This document shows positions 1 through 12,020 of a stretch of DNA of 64,000 nt, in pieces. Each line of letters opens with the position of its first letter. The first letter of the stretch is position 1. This stretch comes from Porphyra umbilicalis (Eukaryota; Rhodophyta; Bangiophyceae; Bangiales; Bangiaceae). A program made the translations under genes and the position numbers. Where the stretch lies: NCBI GenBank assembly GCA_002049455.2, contig KV918792.1:186001-250000 (forward strand). The letters run 5' to 3'. Below the pieces are notes generated by a model. It was not told the origin of the DNA, searched no databases, and saw only the letters and a program-made list of their open reading frames with translations.

Positions 1-418
1 CACATTCCTGCTGTCGTCTTGCAGCCCGACACGTGCTCGAGCTGCTCAGACCCAAGGGTGAGCCCGATGATGGCGCTCGTCTTCGTGTCTCGACGCTTCC
101 ACACCGCCAACTCGCGGGTCTCCGCATCCGTCGGCTTGCCGTCTTCGTCAAGCATATCGTCCAGGTCGCGCAGCGCGAGGACCATCTTAATGCGCTGACG
201 CCTGTCGTGGAAGTTCGTCTCCGTCAACTTGTCGATCTTGATGCCGCCCATGCCGGCAGCGCCTCCGTCCATGATGTCTTATTGTCGTAGCGCCCGACCT
301 TGCCGAGCCGTGCGCCTTGACCGTCACGTCCTTGAACCTCCTTGACCTCGTCCTCTTCGCACTTGTTGCGACCGCCGCGACGACGTCTGGCACACCTTGC
401 CCTTGTCACAGCCCCGGC

Positions 419-433
419 TCTGGGCCCATAACC
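419..433 (-). other. Primer-binding site, half-tRNA-iMet type
   Basis: The plus strand reads TCTGGGCCCATAACC, which matches from memory the anticodon stem-loop of plant-type initiator tRNA-Met (CAU anticodon). On the element's strand it is the complement, lying just inside the LTR end. Drosophila copia and yeast Ty5 are known to prime from an initiator-tRNA half at this region. The assignment is strong by position and sequence. Confidence 0.65.
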
Positions 434-731
434 TGTTGAAACGCATTGGGGATAGGAATTGGGGGACCACGTTGAATTGGTTGAGTGGCTTGAGCTTGTG
501 TGTGCGTGTGCGAACGTGCTTTGTTGGTTGTCCTAATTTTCGCCCGCCTCTCCCAACCGAGAGCACCTCTCAAATAGTCCCCACCGGCCCAAGTGCTCCC
601 CCCTCTCGCGCCCACACCGACGCCCACGCCCTCGCACCAAATCAAATCACTCACCAAATCAAAAGCCACTAGAGCAAAGCGAAGATCAAATCCAAAACAT
701 GCCAAAAGTAACGCCCCAAGATCACCCAACA
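434..731 (-). repeat. Candidate copia LTR
   Basis: A 298-bp stretch that starts TGTTGAAACG and ends CCCAACA on the plus strand, giving 5-bp inverted ends TGTTG/CAACA as in copia LTRs. It directly abuts the primer-binding site. No second LTR is visible in the window, so the outer end is inferred. Confidence 0.5.
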
Positions 732-788
732 CGAATGTGTGCAACTTGACCACGTCTTGCAAATGTACCATGTGGGGTACCATAAGGG

Positions 789-3700
789 TCACCGACCATC
801 ATCCATCCGCGAACCGCCAGTGGAGCCGGCGACGAGCATCACAGTCCAACACTTGAGCATTCGGTCGACTTGGGCCATGATAAGTTCCCTAGTTCGGGGA
901 CCCATCCGGTAGGGGTTGAGCCGGACGGGCTTGGAGCCCGGTTTCAACTCGATCCGGTGCTCCGTGGCCTTGATGGAGCCCGAGTTCCCACTCCAGAGGG
1001 CTCGGTGTTTCGCCAATAGGGCGAGCACTTGAGGCCGCAGCCCCTCGGGCACGTTTGAGGTATGAACGTGGGGCTCCTCCACGAAGTCCGTCACGCAAGG
1101 CGCGGTGGTCGGACTGGGACTGAGTGCAGCCCAGTTTTCTCGAAATATGGCAGCTACCGTACCGGAGTAGGCCGACATATGCCCCATGACCATGCCTTTT
1201 GAGAATCGCTTACTCGTGTTCCCCGTATGGGCTGCATACACCCACCACGTCTGGTTGGCGGTGCAATCCATGGTGCCAGTTGCAAGATGCACGCGGTGGC
1301 GCTCACAAACTCGATGGCGCTGGGTGCTGATCCCATTCCCTTGGAATGCCTTCTGTACGGGGACGTATTCCCAGGACAGCGGGGGTAGGACCACCTAGTG
1401 TGCCAGGTGCACCTTGGTGTCGGCCTCAGTAGCGGCCCCGGACTTTATTTGGTCCGCCTTGGCATACGACACCGTCTTACCTTGAAGGAGGCTGGGGACC
1501 TTACATCCGTTTAGTAACCGGATGTACCCCTTGGGCCCGCAAATGTTCGGGACATGGGCGTCAGTGTAGTCGGTTCCTAGGAGTAGAGGGAATGACATGC
1601 CGCGAACTAACCCACACGTGATTGGGGTGGAGTAAGTGCCGACTCGCACCGTAAGAGTCACGGTACCCGTGATGGAAAAAAGTCCCCCATTCACGCCGAA
1701 CAACTGGGCGGTCGCCGCGTCTGCGGGCACCACCTCCATCTTCGGGGGGAGTAGCGCTGCCCGTACTAGAGAGACGCACGACCCTGTGTGTACGATGACG
1801 CGGAGGGCTAACTCACGCCCCGCGTCCAGCCACACGCGACTGGCCACCTGGTTGTTGGACCCCGTCAGGATGGCCACCACATTATGGCCGCCTCCCCCCT
1901 TCGGGAGGGGTGCGTCCCGAGGGAGGAACCCCTTGGGACGGGATAGGATGCGTACTGGCATCACATCCACGTCCCGGGTTGGGTCCACCGATTGCCGCTG
2001 GGAGGACCCAACACCGGCGGTTATTCTTTTCTCTCCTCGGACTCAGAGGATGAGGCGGGTCCGCACTCGGGCTCGGTCTGCGGTTTCCCCTTCTCAAGCG
2101 GCGTCGACTCCTCGCCGCTTGAGCTGGAGTCCTCGTTGGGAGTGGCAACGGCTACTCGCCGGCCCGCTCGCTTGGTATCCCGGGTGCCCGAGGATGTCCC
2201 GAGTGGGGACCGCCGACTGGCTATGGCCAGTCGGTCGCGTAGGCGTGCGTCCAAGTCGGGGCACACCTAGGCCCAATGACCCGCCTTGCCTCACTGCCAG
2301 CAAGGGTACTCTCCCGCCCAGGTGTATGGTCGGGAAAGCTCTTCCCTCGGTCGGGATCGGTAGCGCGGGTTGTCGCCGCCCCCGGGAGTCGAGCCGTTCG
2401 GGGCCTTGGGACGGGACCCATCGTACCGGGGGCCTGGAGTTGGAGCACCCACGGACCCGAAGGTTTGGACGAGGGCGTCCCGTGGTTGGTAACCCCGCGT
2501 TCCCCAGATGAACCGGGGAAGGGTCGCCGCACGAGCTTGCCGCCAGAGCCGAGCGTCCTCCTCGAGCGCTTCTCGCTCCTTGGTCCGCTCTTTCTGCTGA
2601 TCAAGTCTTAGCCAGCCGTGTTCGTCGCCCTCAGTCTGGGCGACGCGAGCCAGCTCCGCCATTGTCATGCCGGGGGTGTTTCGTTCGCGCACAGTGGCGC
2701 GCGCCGCGCGGTGGACACCTTCCACAAAGCGCCCCTTGAGGGTGCCCTCCCCGACCATGAGCCCGCACTCGGTGTTGAGGCGGCGGAGGCGCTCGGCCGA
2801 GGATATCTCGTCCTCGTCATCCCGTTGGACGACGACGTTAAGAGCCTCGACTTGAGTAGCCACGGAGGCCTCGTCGACGTGACGCCGCATCATCCAGTTG
2901 ATGTGCTCGAGGTAAAAAGTGATCTCGTAGGGGTGACCCGCCCGGCGAGATGGCATAACCATCATCACCACTGACTCAAGAGGCTCCTTCGTAAAGTCTG
3001 GAAGGATGTAGAAGGCTTCGCCTTCGGAAATGTCGTTGTCGTCACGGGCCTTGACAAACTTGCGCAAGAGCTGGAAGACCTTGGCCTGGGGGGAACCGTC
3101 CCAGTCGTCGTGTACCCCGAAGGACTGAGCCACCTCCTTCTTGCGCAGGCCCAAAATATGGGCCTGGAGCCGCTTGTAGACAACCGACTTGTTGTCTAGC
3201 GCGTAAGTCTCACAATCGAACATCACCCGGTAGATCGGGTTGTTCACCACAATCTCAGGCGGCACCACCCGAGTTGGAGATGTCGGGGTGGCTTGAGACG
3301 GCCACCCCTTGGCCCCCGGACCGGTCACGGAGGAGAGTTGCGTCGGGAACCCCGGTTGAATGCCCCAGGGTAGCTCTCGCGCCGCTCCCCCGCCTTGCTC
3401 ACCCTCCGCCGAGTCGGGAGTCGGTTGGGTCCTTGGTTCAATACCCCGAGAGCCCCCCCTTACCGTCGACAGCGTGGGGGTAGCGTGAAGCGCACCAAGT
3501 AGGGCCGCACCATCGGACTCGTACCCCGAGAGAGAGACGTCAGTGGTCGACGACGACGATTAGTTGTCGCGTCGGCGCCGACGAGCAGAGCGTCGGGCTC
3601 GGCCCCGCCGCTCAGCGGGCCTGGGCGTGGAGCCCTTCAACATCGTAACTAGCAATCGGGTAACCTCAGACCGAACGACCTCAGCCACGGCGTCTCGCCA

Positions 3701-4650
3701 CTCGAGACTCTGGGCATCCCTGGCACCCCGTGAGCGTGGGGGAGCACGACATAAGCTCCTGCCTGCAGGCTACCGTGCCGAACCTGGCATCTTCCCCCCC
3801 TCCCAAGCACCGAGAGAGGATCTCCCACCGGGCCCGAGGGCCGGGGGACCGATACCATGGGCTGCAGCGCTGTGCTCAAGCGCCGGGGCACCCTTTACAC
3901 TCCGTGAAACTGGGGGAGCACGGTTTGAGCTCTTACCCGCAGGTTTCCTTGCCGGTGGTGGCACAGACCCCCGGCCCCACGTGGTAACGTCGGGCAGCTG
4001 CCATACGCCGAAATGAGTGCCAGCACCCGACAGGACCGCGTCGGGGTGAGTGCTACCCGAGGGGGCGCCTGCCGGTGGGCGAGTCCCTGTCAAATCGAGA
4101 CCAGGGGGCAAGAACTGGAATTAAGTCCGCTGCCCGCGGGCACCCGCATCCGTGGTGCCTGCACTGGTGTGGCGATCGTCAACCGACGATCCGTCTCCGA
4201 GGGGGGTAATCTCATCCGCCCCGGCACCAGGCACCTCGACACAAGGGGGGTCTCCATTCCGCCCACCATCGGCCGTCGACCCGGCCTGACTCAGCCAAAC
4301 CTGGCGTTGCAGGGCGCCGCCCGCAGCGCAAGGCACGAAGGGAAGAAGGACCAACTTGGTTCCCGCCGAGGCGGGTTGGCGCACCTTCACCACCCCGAGA
4401 AAGGTTGAGTTGCCTTCCTGCACTGCTGCTTCACCAAAAATGACGACACGCTCAGCCCACCCCACCCAGTTGGGGGGAGGGCGAACCAAACCGTGTCGCC
4501 GGGTAGTCCTGTCGGCGACAACCCGCCCCGGAAAAAAAAACCCGAAGCGAACACACGCACGGCGTCGACCGGGGAAAGGCGCCCCGAGCGAAAAACACGA
4601 GTTGTGCGACCGGAAGTTTACTTTGCCGCGTCGAAAGCCTCGAGGCGACA
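789..4650 (-). mobile_element. Ty3/gypsy LTR element, gag-PR-RT piece (fossil)
   Basis: A minus-strand gypsy fragment. Reading from high to low coordinates: an upstream unassigned open stretch (about 4650-4120), gag (about 3330-2300, with a long capsid-like helical region around RVMFDCETYALDN and an Arg/Glu-rich tail), a retropepsin-like protease region (about 1990-1400), and the start of reverse transcriptase (about 1390-800, containing ATEHRIELKPGSKPVRLNPY, a classic gypsy pre-RT motif). RNase H and integrase are absent. The element is broken, with several breaks, and no LTR pair is visible. It abuts the copia LTR at its low end. Age looks moderate, because long protein stretches still read. 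Confidence 0.8.
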
Positions 4651-4692
4651 CTCACGCCTTGCCCTCTTATCCCGTCCGTTCCACTCGGACCC

Positions 4693-4775
4693 GTCGAAAA
4701 CCCTCCTCAGACAGGCTCACAGGACCCTCGGAAAACCCTCCTCAGACGTTCTCACAGGACCCTCGGAAAACCCTC
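4693..4775. repeat. 34-bp tandem repeat, about 2.5 copies
   Basis: A unit containing AAAACCCTCCTCAGAC and CTCACAGGACCCTCGG is repeated with a 34-bp step from about 4694. It lies between the gypsy and copia remains and has no evident function. Confidence 0.6.
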
Positions 4776-4919
4776 CCCTCAGGGCCCACTGGGCCCAAAA
4801 CCCGGAGGACAGCTTCGAAGACCTCCTTGAGTAGAGTCGGGGGAAGAGCGCTACGAGACACCCCCGCGGCGCCCCGGGGTCACGGCGGCGGAGTAACATA
4901 AGTCGATAATCCAAGTTGG

Positions 4920-7900
4920 GTTTACACAAAATTAGGCCCTTAAGTACGGGCCCGCTCCGGGGGGTTACGAATCCCAGGGAAGTATTGAAATTGCGGTTGC
5001 GGTTGATGAGCCACGAGGTGATCATACGTGGGTCGCCAACGAAACAATTTGAAATATGTGGTAGTGGGGCATACCGGGGAATCTGGTTCTCCGGATGTGG
5101 GGGCAATGTGACGGACCGTCACACCAAGGAGGCGTGGGACGCGCTCAAGGTTATGTTCGAGACACGTGACAACGCGTAGCTGCTGCGGCTTATGGACGAG
5201 CTGAGCAACGTGAAGAAGGGTGGCGACGAAACAATCATCGAGTTCGCGTCGCGCGCCAAACTGATCCGGGACAAGCTCGCCGTTCTCGGCAACCCGTTGG
5301 ACGATATCACGCCCGCGCTGCGTGTCCTGGCAGGGCTTTCGGCAGAGTATGGCACATTCAGGACGGTGTTGGAGACCAATGACACTAAGCTCGTCATGTC
5401 AGACATGACAGCTAGGCTGCTTGAAGTCGAGTGTCGGAACACTTCTTTAGGCGCTTCCAAGCCTTCAGGCAATGTCAAGTCACAAGCCTTCGTGGCAGCG
5501 GCGCCTAAGAAGCCGTTTGACAAGAAGTCGGTGGTGTGCTTCTCCTGAAACAAGAAGGGACACATGCAGCGCGACTGCTGCATGAAAAAGGCGGACGAGG
5601 TCAAGGGAAAAGGAAAGCCCGGCGGTGGTGGTAGTGAAGGCGGCCACGGCGGCGGGCCCCACGCGGGTGCCGCTCTGGCCTGCAGTGCTTCTACTGGCGA
5701 AACAGGGAGCAGCAAGGCTCACGGGCGCACCCTGTGTGCATCAACTTGGGTGCTCGACTCTGGCGCAACCAACCACATGACCGCACGGGATAAGGGCTTC
5801 ACCGTCCGGACGGCGGGAAGCAGGGCCGAGGTCAACTGGCCAACGGCGACAAGGTGTCCATTAAGGGGCACGGCCACGTCTCCATGGACGTTGGCAAAGG
5901 AAGCACCGAGACGCGCATCGTGCTCAACAAGGCCATGCTGGTTCCAAACCCAACCAGAAACCTGCTGTCGGCTCGAGAGGTCGACCGCACTCGAGGTGCG
6001 GTGGTGCTCGTCAACAACGCCTGTTACATCCTCAGCGACAGGGATGCTGTTCGCTGGAGCGGGGTTCTCTACAAGGCTTCGGTGGTCGGCAAGGTGAACG
6101 ACCTGGAGCAGTATGTGTTCAAGGTGACGCTGGTCGAAGGGTCGGCTGACGCGGCATCCACGCGCGTAGCTGGGGAGGCAAAGCTGTGGCACCGTCGCTT
6201 CAACCACTAGGGGTTGGAGAGCCTCAAGCGGGCGGCCACAGTGATCGACGGCATGCCGTCGGCAGTGGCAGACGCCAAGCGCGTCATTTGCACGGTGTGT
6301 GTGCCGTGTGTGGACTGAAAGATGGTTCAGTCGCCGATCCCCCGCTCGTCGACAGCGACAACCAAGTGCGAGCTGGAGCACACCAGGGGTTGTCAGGACA
6401 AATATCCTATATGCGGGGCTTTTATAATGGCAGACCAAACGACTTCATCCGACATCATGCTGCCCGAGCAGCTCGGGATATTGACATTGTGGCGTCCAGA
6501 GCATTCCATAGGTGGTCTATTTTTTTTTCAATGGACACTCATGTACGAAACTTCTGCGACATATTCTCGATTATATCCGTTTTCTGTCCGGGATACGGCC
6601 GAAAAGTCGTATTCTGACGACTCCTGGTGCACATCGACAATGGTTGCCCACTCATAGAGTCGCTGGGAGGTTCCATCTTCTTTACGACGGCGGTAAAGGA
6701 CTTCACGTGCTTCATCACGGCTACGCCTATCAAGAAATAAGGGACGGCCCCGGACGTGCTCAAGACGCGTATCACGCAGCTTGAGACAGTGACGGGATCC
6801 AAGGTCAAGCGCGTGTGTCATGACGGTGCCAAGTAGTACGTCACCAACGACGTCAAGGCGTGGTATGAGGACAACGGCATCACGTCGGAGATGACGGCGC
6901 CGTACAAGTCGAAGCAGAACGACAAAGCGGAGCGGGTGAACCGCAAGCTGATAAAGCGCGTGAGTGCTGCTCTGCTCGATGCCGGAGCGGAGAGAGAGCT
7001 GTGGGCTGAGGTGTTCGCCTCGGCCGTTCATGTTCTGAACCGGTCCCCCAAGGCAGGGCTGGACGTGACGCCGCTCGAGGCTCTAACGAGTCGAAGCCCC
7101 AACGTCGCGGGATTCCTCGTTTGGAAGATTCGGGCGTGGGCACTCAAACCCGAGAATCAGCCGCGTAATCTGGAGCCAACGACCGACGTCGGCCACTTTG
7201 TTGGTTACACTGTCGGTGGCAAGGCCAACCGCATCCTCAAGGACGAGACGAACCAAGTCTTCGAGCGTCGAGACGTGCTGATGGAAGAGAACCAGGCTAA
7301 GGTCGAGACGTCGGCGGTCAGGCCAAGCTCTGGTCCCCGGCTACGTGCGGTGGCTGACGCCGGCAACGTCGACGGCACGGAAGGGGAAATGGACATGCTC
7401 GACGCAAAAGGCGGGCGTAGGGACGAGTATACCCCCGCCGAAACTTCCAGAAGCAACGAAGATGGCAGTCCTCCTGTCCTCGCGGAAGAGAGCGAGAAAG
7501 AGGACGATGACGGCGACGGAGACTCGAGAACATGGGTAGGTCAAGCACCTGCAGCCAGTGACAGCGTCGCACCGGTGCCTCGTCGCTCAAAGCGAAAGCC
7601 AGCTCTCAAGGTAAAATGGTGGAAGAAGGAAGGTGTACCTGGCAAGTGGTACCAAGTCTGCGGATGCGGCGGGCTACGACCTGCATAAGGCGCCTGCAAA
7701 TGAGAAGGAGGCGCGTGCTTGCCCTGATTGGCCGCGGTGGAAGCAAGCCATCAAAGAGGAGGTGGCAGCACAAAAGAAGCTTGGCACCTGGTCCAAGATT
7801 AAGGTCAACAACAAGAAGCACGAGGCCGTCAAGACGCGATTCGTGTTCGACATCGAGCACGACGCGGATGGCAATATGACGCGGTACAAGGTCCGACTCA

Positions 7901-9308
7901 TGGCCCAAGGTTTCAGCCAAGTGCCGCGGCGCGACTTTGATGAAACGTGGGCGACGGTGCCCAACGCGGCGACGACACGAGCTCTCTTTGCTGTGGCTGC
8001 AGCAACGGGCGAGGAGGCTCATCATGTCTTTGTAAAGACAGTTTTCCTCAGCGCCAAGATAGACGAGGAGATGTACATCAAACTCCCCGACGGTGTCGAT
8101 CCGAAGGGGTTGGAGGAGATGTGTCAGCTGAATCTGGCACTCTACAGGACGAAGCAGGCGGGGCGGCTTCTGAGCATCAAGCTCAACAAAGAGCTCAAGA
8201 GGATAGGGGCGGTCCGGTCCAAGGTGGGCCTGGGCCTTTACGAGTGCTGCCACCCCGTGCACGGGCGCGTCTTTATCTCTTTGTCTGTTGACGACCTCAT
8301 AGTGACGAGCGAGAAGCTGAGCGCAGTCGAGGCGGTTAAGCGCTTTGTGTCTGCCAAGTTTGAGTTGCGCGACATGTGGGAGGTCAAGGACTTGATCGGC
8401 ATGAAGGTCATGCGCAACCGGGCTGCCAAGACTCTGACGTCGAGCGACCCGGGGCACATCACCAAGCTGCTGGAGGCGTTCGGGATGAAAAAAACGACGC
8501 CAAACAAGACACCGATGGCGTCGGGGGTCAACCTGACCAAGACAAGGGCGCGACGTCTCACGGAAGGCAACCGTTACGCCGAGTTGGTGTTGGACATATA
8601 GTCCAACAGTTGGTTGGCGCCCTTCTCTATCTGTCTAGCAAGACGACGCCAGACATCGCCTTTGCCTTCGGGGTGCTGTCACGCTTCATGTCCTGCCATG
8701 AGAAGGACCAAATGCGCGTGGCCAACGGGGTTTTGCGCTACCTGCGCGGGACGACGCGCCTGGGGGTGGTCTTCGGCGGAGGCGAGCCGCTGCAGGGGTT
8801 TGTAGACGCCCATTGGGCCGGCGACATGGACGGTCGTCGGTCGACAACCGGTTTCGTCTTCACCTGCAATGGCAGGCCGATTGCGTGGAAAAGAAAGCGG
8901 CTGTCGACCGTGGCCTCCTCGACGGCCGAAGCCGAGGACGTGGCCGCCGCAATGGCGACCAAGGAGGCGCTGTAGCTACGCAAGCTGCTGTTGGCTCTTG
9001 GCGTCGACGGCGGGACCGTGGCGACGGGGCGGGACAACGAGTCCTTCCTGACGCTGGTCAACAACCCCAAGGCGACGGGGCCGACCATGCATGTCGACGT
9101 CGCCTACCACATGGTTCGCGACTACCCGGCGCGCGGGGATGTTGCCTTCTACTTCCTGCCGAGCGCCGACATGCCTGCGGATTGGCTCACCAAGCCGCTG
9201 CCGTCGCCGACGCTCACGGCTTTCCGAGCTGCCGTCGGGGTTGGTGAAGTCCTGGGCGCGGCCGAGCGGGGCGCTGGGATCGGCGAATTCCTGTTGGGGG
9301 AGTGCTGA
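4920..9308 (+). mobile_element. Ty1/copia retrotransposon body (fossil, broken)
   Basis: A plus-strand Ty1/copia element. In order: gag of the UBN2 type (about 5100-5460), a CCHC zinc knuckle (about 5535-5590), aspartic protease (WVLDSGATNHMT, about 5745-5785), the gag-pre-integrase zone (about 5850-6210), integrase (about 6230-7230), a linker, reverse transcriptase (about 7790-8600) and RNase H (about 8600-9240, with FVDAHWAGDMDGRRSTTGFVF and the ASSTAEAE motif). It is broken in roughly half a dozen or more places. A piece of about 250 bp of lower-GC, non-copia DNA lies within the integrase region (about 6400-6650) and may be a small insertion. The 5' end starts inside gag and no 5' LTR is seen. 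Confidence 0.9.
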
Positions 9309-9309
9309 G

Positions 9310-10065
9310 GCGCCATGGCGCTAGTGAATGCGTCCAGTGGCGCAGCCCCGGATTCGCGGCAACGACCTTCGTCGACCTTGCCACGGGCCGATGCCGGCCG
9401 TGGACGGTTGCACTACCATTCACGTGCTTGAGGCCGGCAATGGGGCGCTGTTGCCGCGGGAGTACGGCCGGTTGGGACCGGCCTGTGTCGCTGTGGCGCC
9501 CCTGGGGCCGACCAGTGGCGCAGCCGCGGGTTCGCGGCGATTGCCTGACTCGATTTGGCCGAAGTCGATTTTGGGCGAGTTCGGCCGGGAGCTGTAGGCC
9601 TACAGCTCCGGCGGGTCGAGTCGATTTTGGTGAAGTCGTTTTTTTTGTGGTCTTGGGCTCGCATCTGGAAGTCTCCAGCTTCGGGCCAAGTCGGCCGGTC
9701 GGGTCCCATTCGATTTGGTGCGAATCGATTTTTGGTTGAATGTGGTATGGAGCAGTAGGCCTACTGCTTCCTCGGGTCGAGCCGATTTTCGGCCAAGTCT
9801 CTGAGCCACGCTTGACGGGCCGCCAATGCGTCGGATCATCACCGTTCTAGACGCGCCCGAGTGCGCTGTTTCCAGCTCGACGTCTGCTTCACGTCGATTG
9901 TAATTTTCGATGATTTCGGCGGAGGTCGATTTTGCAGGTGTCACACCTGGGACCTAGGGATCGAATTGGGCATTTTCTCGACTGGGGATGAGGGCGGGAG
10001 ATGCCGCGCTGGTGAAGACGGGTTTGGACCGCGCTGAGGCGTCTATGAAGCGGTCTGTGGGGAGC
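9310..10065. repeat. Palindrome-bearing repeat region after the copia body
   Basis: No gene is seen. A 22-bp perfect palindrome lies at 9588-9609 (core CTGTAGGCCTACAG). A related one, GCAGTAGGCCTACTGC, lies at 9752-9767 and is also followed by a GGGTCGAGnCGATTTT stretch, so a unit of about 161 bp is duplicated. The motif TCGATTTT recurs at several points. The phrase CAGTGGCGCAGCCnCGG also appears twice (about 9335 and 9512). This could be a degraded LTR or a small satellite. Confidence 0.5.
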
Positions 10066-10189
10066 TGGGGGGAGTGTTGAGGCAGCCCCCCGAGCCCGCG
10101 CTAGTAAGTCGGAGTGACCGCGGACTGCCTGGCTAAATTCCATTGCTGTGCCATTGTCATGCATCTCTGTATGGGTTTGATTTAATGAC
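10066..10189 (+). repeat. Possible polypurine tract and LTR start
   Basis: GGGGGGAG is directly followed by TGTTGAGG at about 10068-10082, the typical polypurine-tract/LTR junction of plus-strand copia elements. A similar GGGGGAGTGCTGAGG occurs at 9298. The sequence after the junction could be an LTR ending in ACA near 10189, but no matching copy exists in the window. Confidence 0.3.
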
Positions 10190-11965
10190 ATGTACTGGTA
10201 TCTAGAGAGGCACTCGGCGCTGTCGCTTTTCCTCCTCCAGCGACAGCGCATCCGTCGGTCGGATCGATCCCAGACCGCTGCGTGTCCCGCCAGCCTGGGT
10301 ACCCGACGAGCTGCCCACCGCCTCCACGCGGGGTGGGCCAAAGGGCGGCAACCCGGCGGCGCGCCGGCTATCCAGGGGCAAGCGGTGAAATGTCACGCCC
10401 CCGCGCTGGGCCTTTGACAGCATAGACGTCCGTCCCGCGCCGGGAGGAGGTCGCGCCCCGGTGGTTGGCGTGCGGCCGGGCTCCTCGGGTGGAAAGTTCG
10501 AATCACCTGCCACCGTACCTCCGCCGCCAACCAAGACCGCCCTTCCACCCACGACGAGGGCCACGCCGCCAAACGCCGGTGTTCCCCGAGGTCTTCCGCT
10601 GATGGCGCGTCCGTCACCGGGCTAGTGCCGGGCATCTCAAACGCAAGAGCGCCCCCGTCGAGCGGGGAAGATGACGAAGATTCGCGATATGCACCGCGTG
10701 CGTACACAGCGGGTCTCATCCGGAGCGCCACATGCCGTACCACAGTTAGGGGAGATTCCTCAGGAGGAGAGAAGGAACGGCCGTCCGGGCCGCTTGCGCG
10801 ACAACCGCTTTGTGTCTCGAGGTCCGGGAAGTCGGGCCGATCGAACCGCCAAGACATTCAGAAACGGTTTACTTGCCGGCGACGACCGTGCCTCCCACCG
10901 TTGTCGCCCATCGTCCTGAAAGGGCGGAAACCGTCGCCCGGGCCCAATTTCTCCGAATGAGAATTGACCCGGGCCGTCACCTACCAATGCAGATAATTCC
11001 CTCCATGCGTATCAAGTCCCCCGAACCGATCATAACAAGACGAGGGGGGGTAAATGTCCGACGCGCAACGCGTGGCATTCGCCTCGTGGCGCCCGGTCAG
11101 CCGTCGCCCGTCGCACCCTCTTGGGCGCGTTAACCCGGCTCCCCGCGGGGCCCACTTGTCGCGGCGCAGCGGGTCAGGTACGCTCCTCCGGTGGCTCGGG
11201 CCGGAAAGCGCGGGCGGCTCCATCGTCCCTGCTCCCACGTCACCGTCCCGCCGGTCACCGCCGCCACCGGCGTCGCCACCCCCCGCCGGGTCTTGCTTCC
11301 CTTTGCGCTGCCGCCGCCCGCGCGATGTCCCCAGGCACATAGGAGTCCCCGTAATACTACAGGTAGGGTGGGGCAGGTGGCACGGGTGGAGTGCAGTGTG
11401 GTTGGGTGAAGCGCGTGGGGTGGGGTGGAATAGGGTGGGGTGGGAGCGGTTGATGAATTGGAACGCGAAGCGTGAAGGATGGCCGACTCGCGGCACTGTC
11501 GTATTAGCGAGAGTGCATAATGTACAGGAGAGGAGATCATCACGTCCTGTCGTAGCGGGGACATCTTTTGCACCTTCTGCACAGGGCCTCGGGACCTCGT
11601 TTTTGTGGAACCCAATAGGCGCTTGCCAGGCGACGGGCACTCCTGTCGTACAGAGCATCGCATTAATGGTGCTCTGTGCATGAAGAACACCCGTTCCTTA
11701 GTGCCTCTCAAGGCTTAGTGACTAAGGTGCTAGCCGTCTACACGTATTAAGAGGCGTGGAGTTGTACGCTACACGTACACACGGGTACACCTGTGACATA
11801 CTATGGTTAGGGCTTTTTGAAATGATTCTTGAGCAGCTTTCAAGAGCTGGCCGGCCAACGGGCACCAGAGTAGGCGTGCTGTGTGTGTGCCTGCCCAATG
11901 ATATTTAGTCGGCTACTTTGTTGTGGTAGTTCATGAATCGCATGCTGTTTTTTTAGGCGGGCTGC
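10190..11965. other. No gene recognised
   Basis: Overlapping open frames occur on both strands but no known domain is visible. Around 11360-11450 the plus strand is rich in GGGTGG and GTGGGGTGG tracts that could form G-quadruplexes. From 11700 the DNA becomes AT-richer. No terminal repeat of the neighbouring PIF element could be fixed here. Confidence 0.5.
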
Positions 11966-12020
11966 CTCACCTTTTTGGCGGCCGCTCTGTGCAGAAGCGG
12001 CCTCCTTTCGCTCGCTGCCC

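Larger units (their letters stand above)
1..731 (-). mobile_element. Ty1/copia element, 5' end (fossil, runs off window)
   Basis: A Ty1/copia retrotransposon read on the minus strand. From about 272 down to 1 it encodes a copia-type gag N-terminus (IKIDKLTETNF, QRIKMVLALRDLDD, SEQLEHVSGCKT). Upstream lie a primer-binding site and a candidate 298-bp LTR. The rest of the element lies beyond the window start. The visible part is too short to judge whether the element is whole. Family is certain from gag; the LTR boundaries are inferred from the TGTTG...CAACA ends and the adjacent primer site. Confidence 0.75.

Noticed and set aside
415-435. A tRNA-Met gene fragment
   Set aside because: Only the anticodon stem-loop matches, and it sits exactly between a candidate LTR and gag, so a primer site explains it better.
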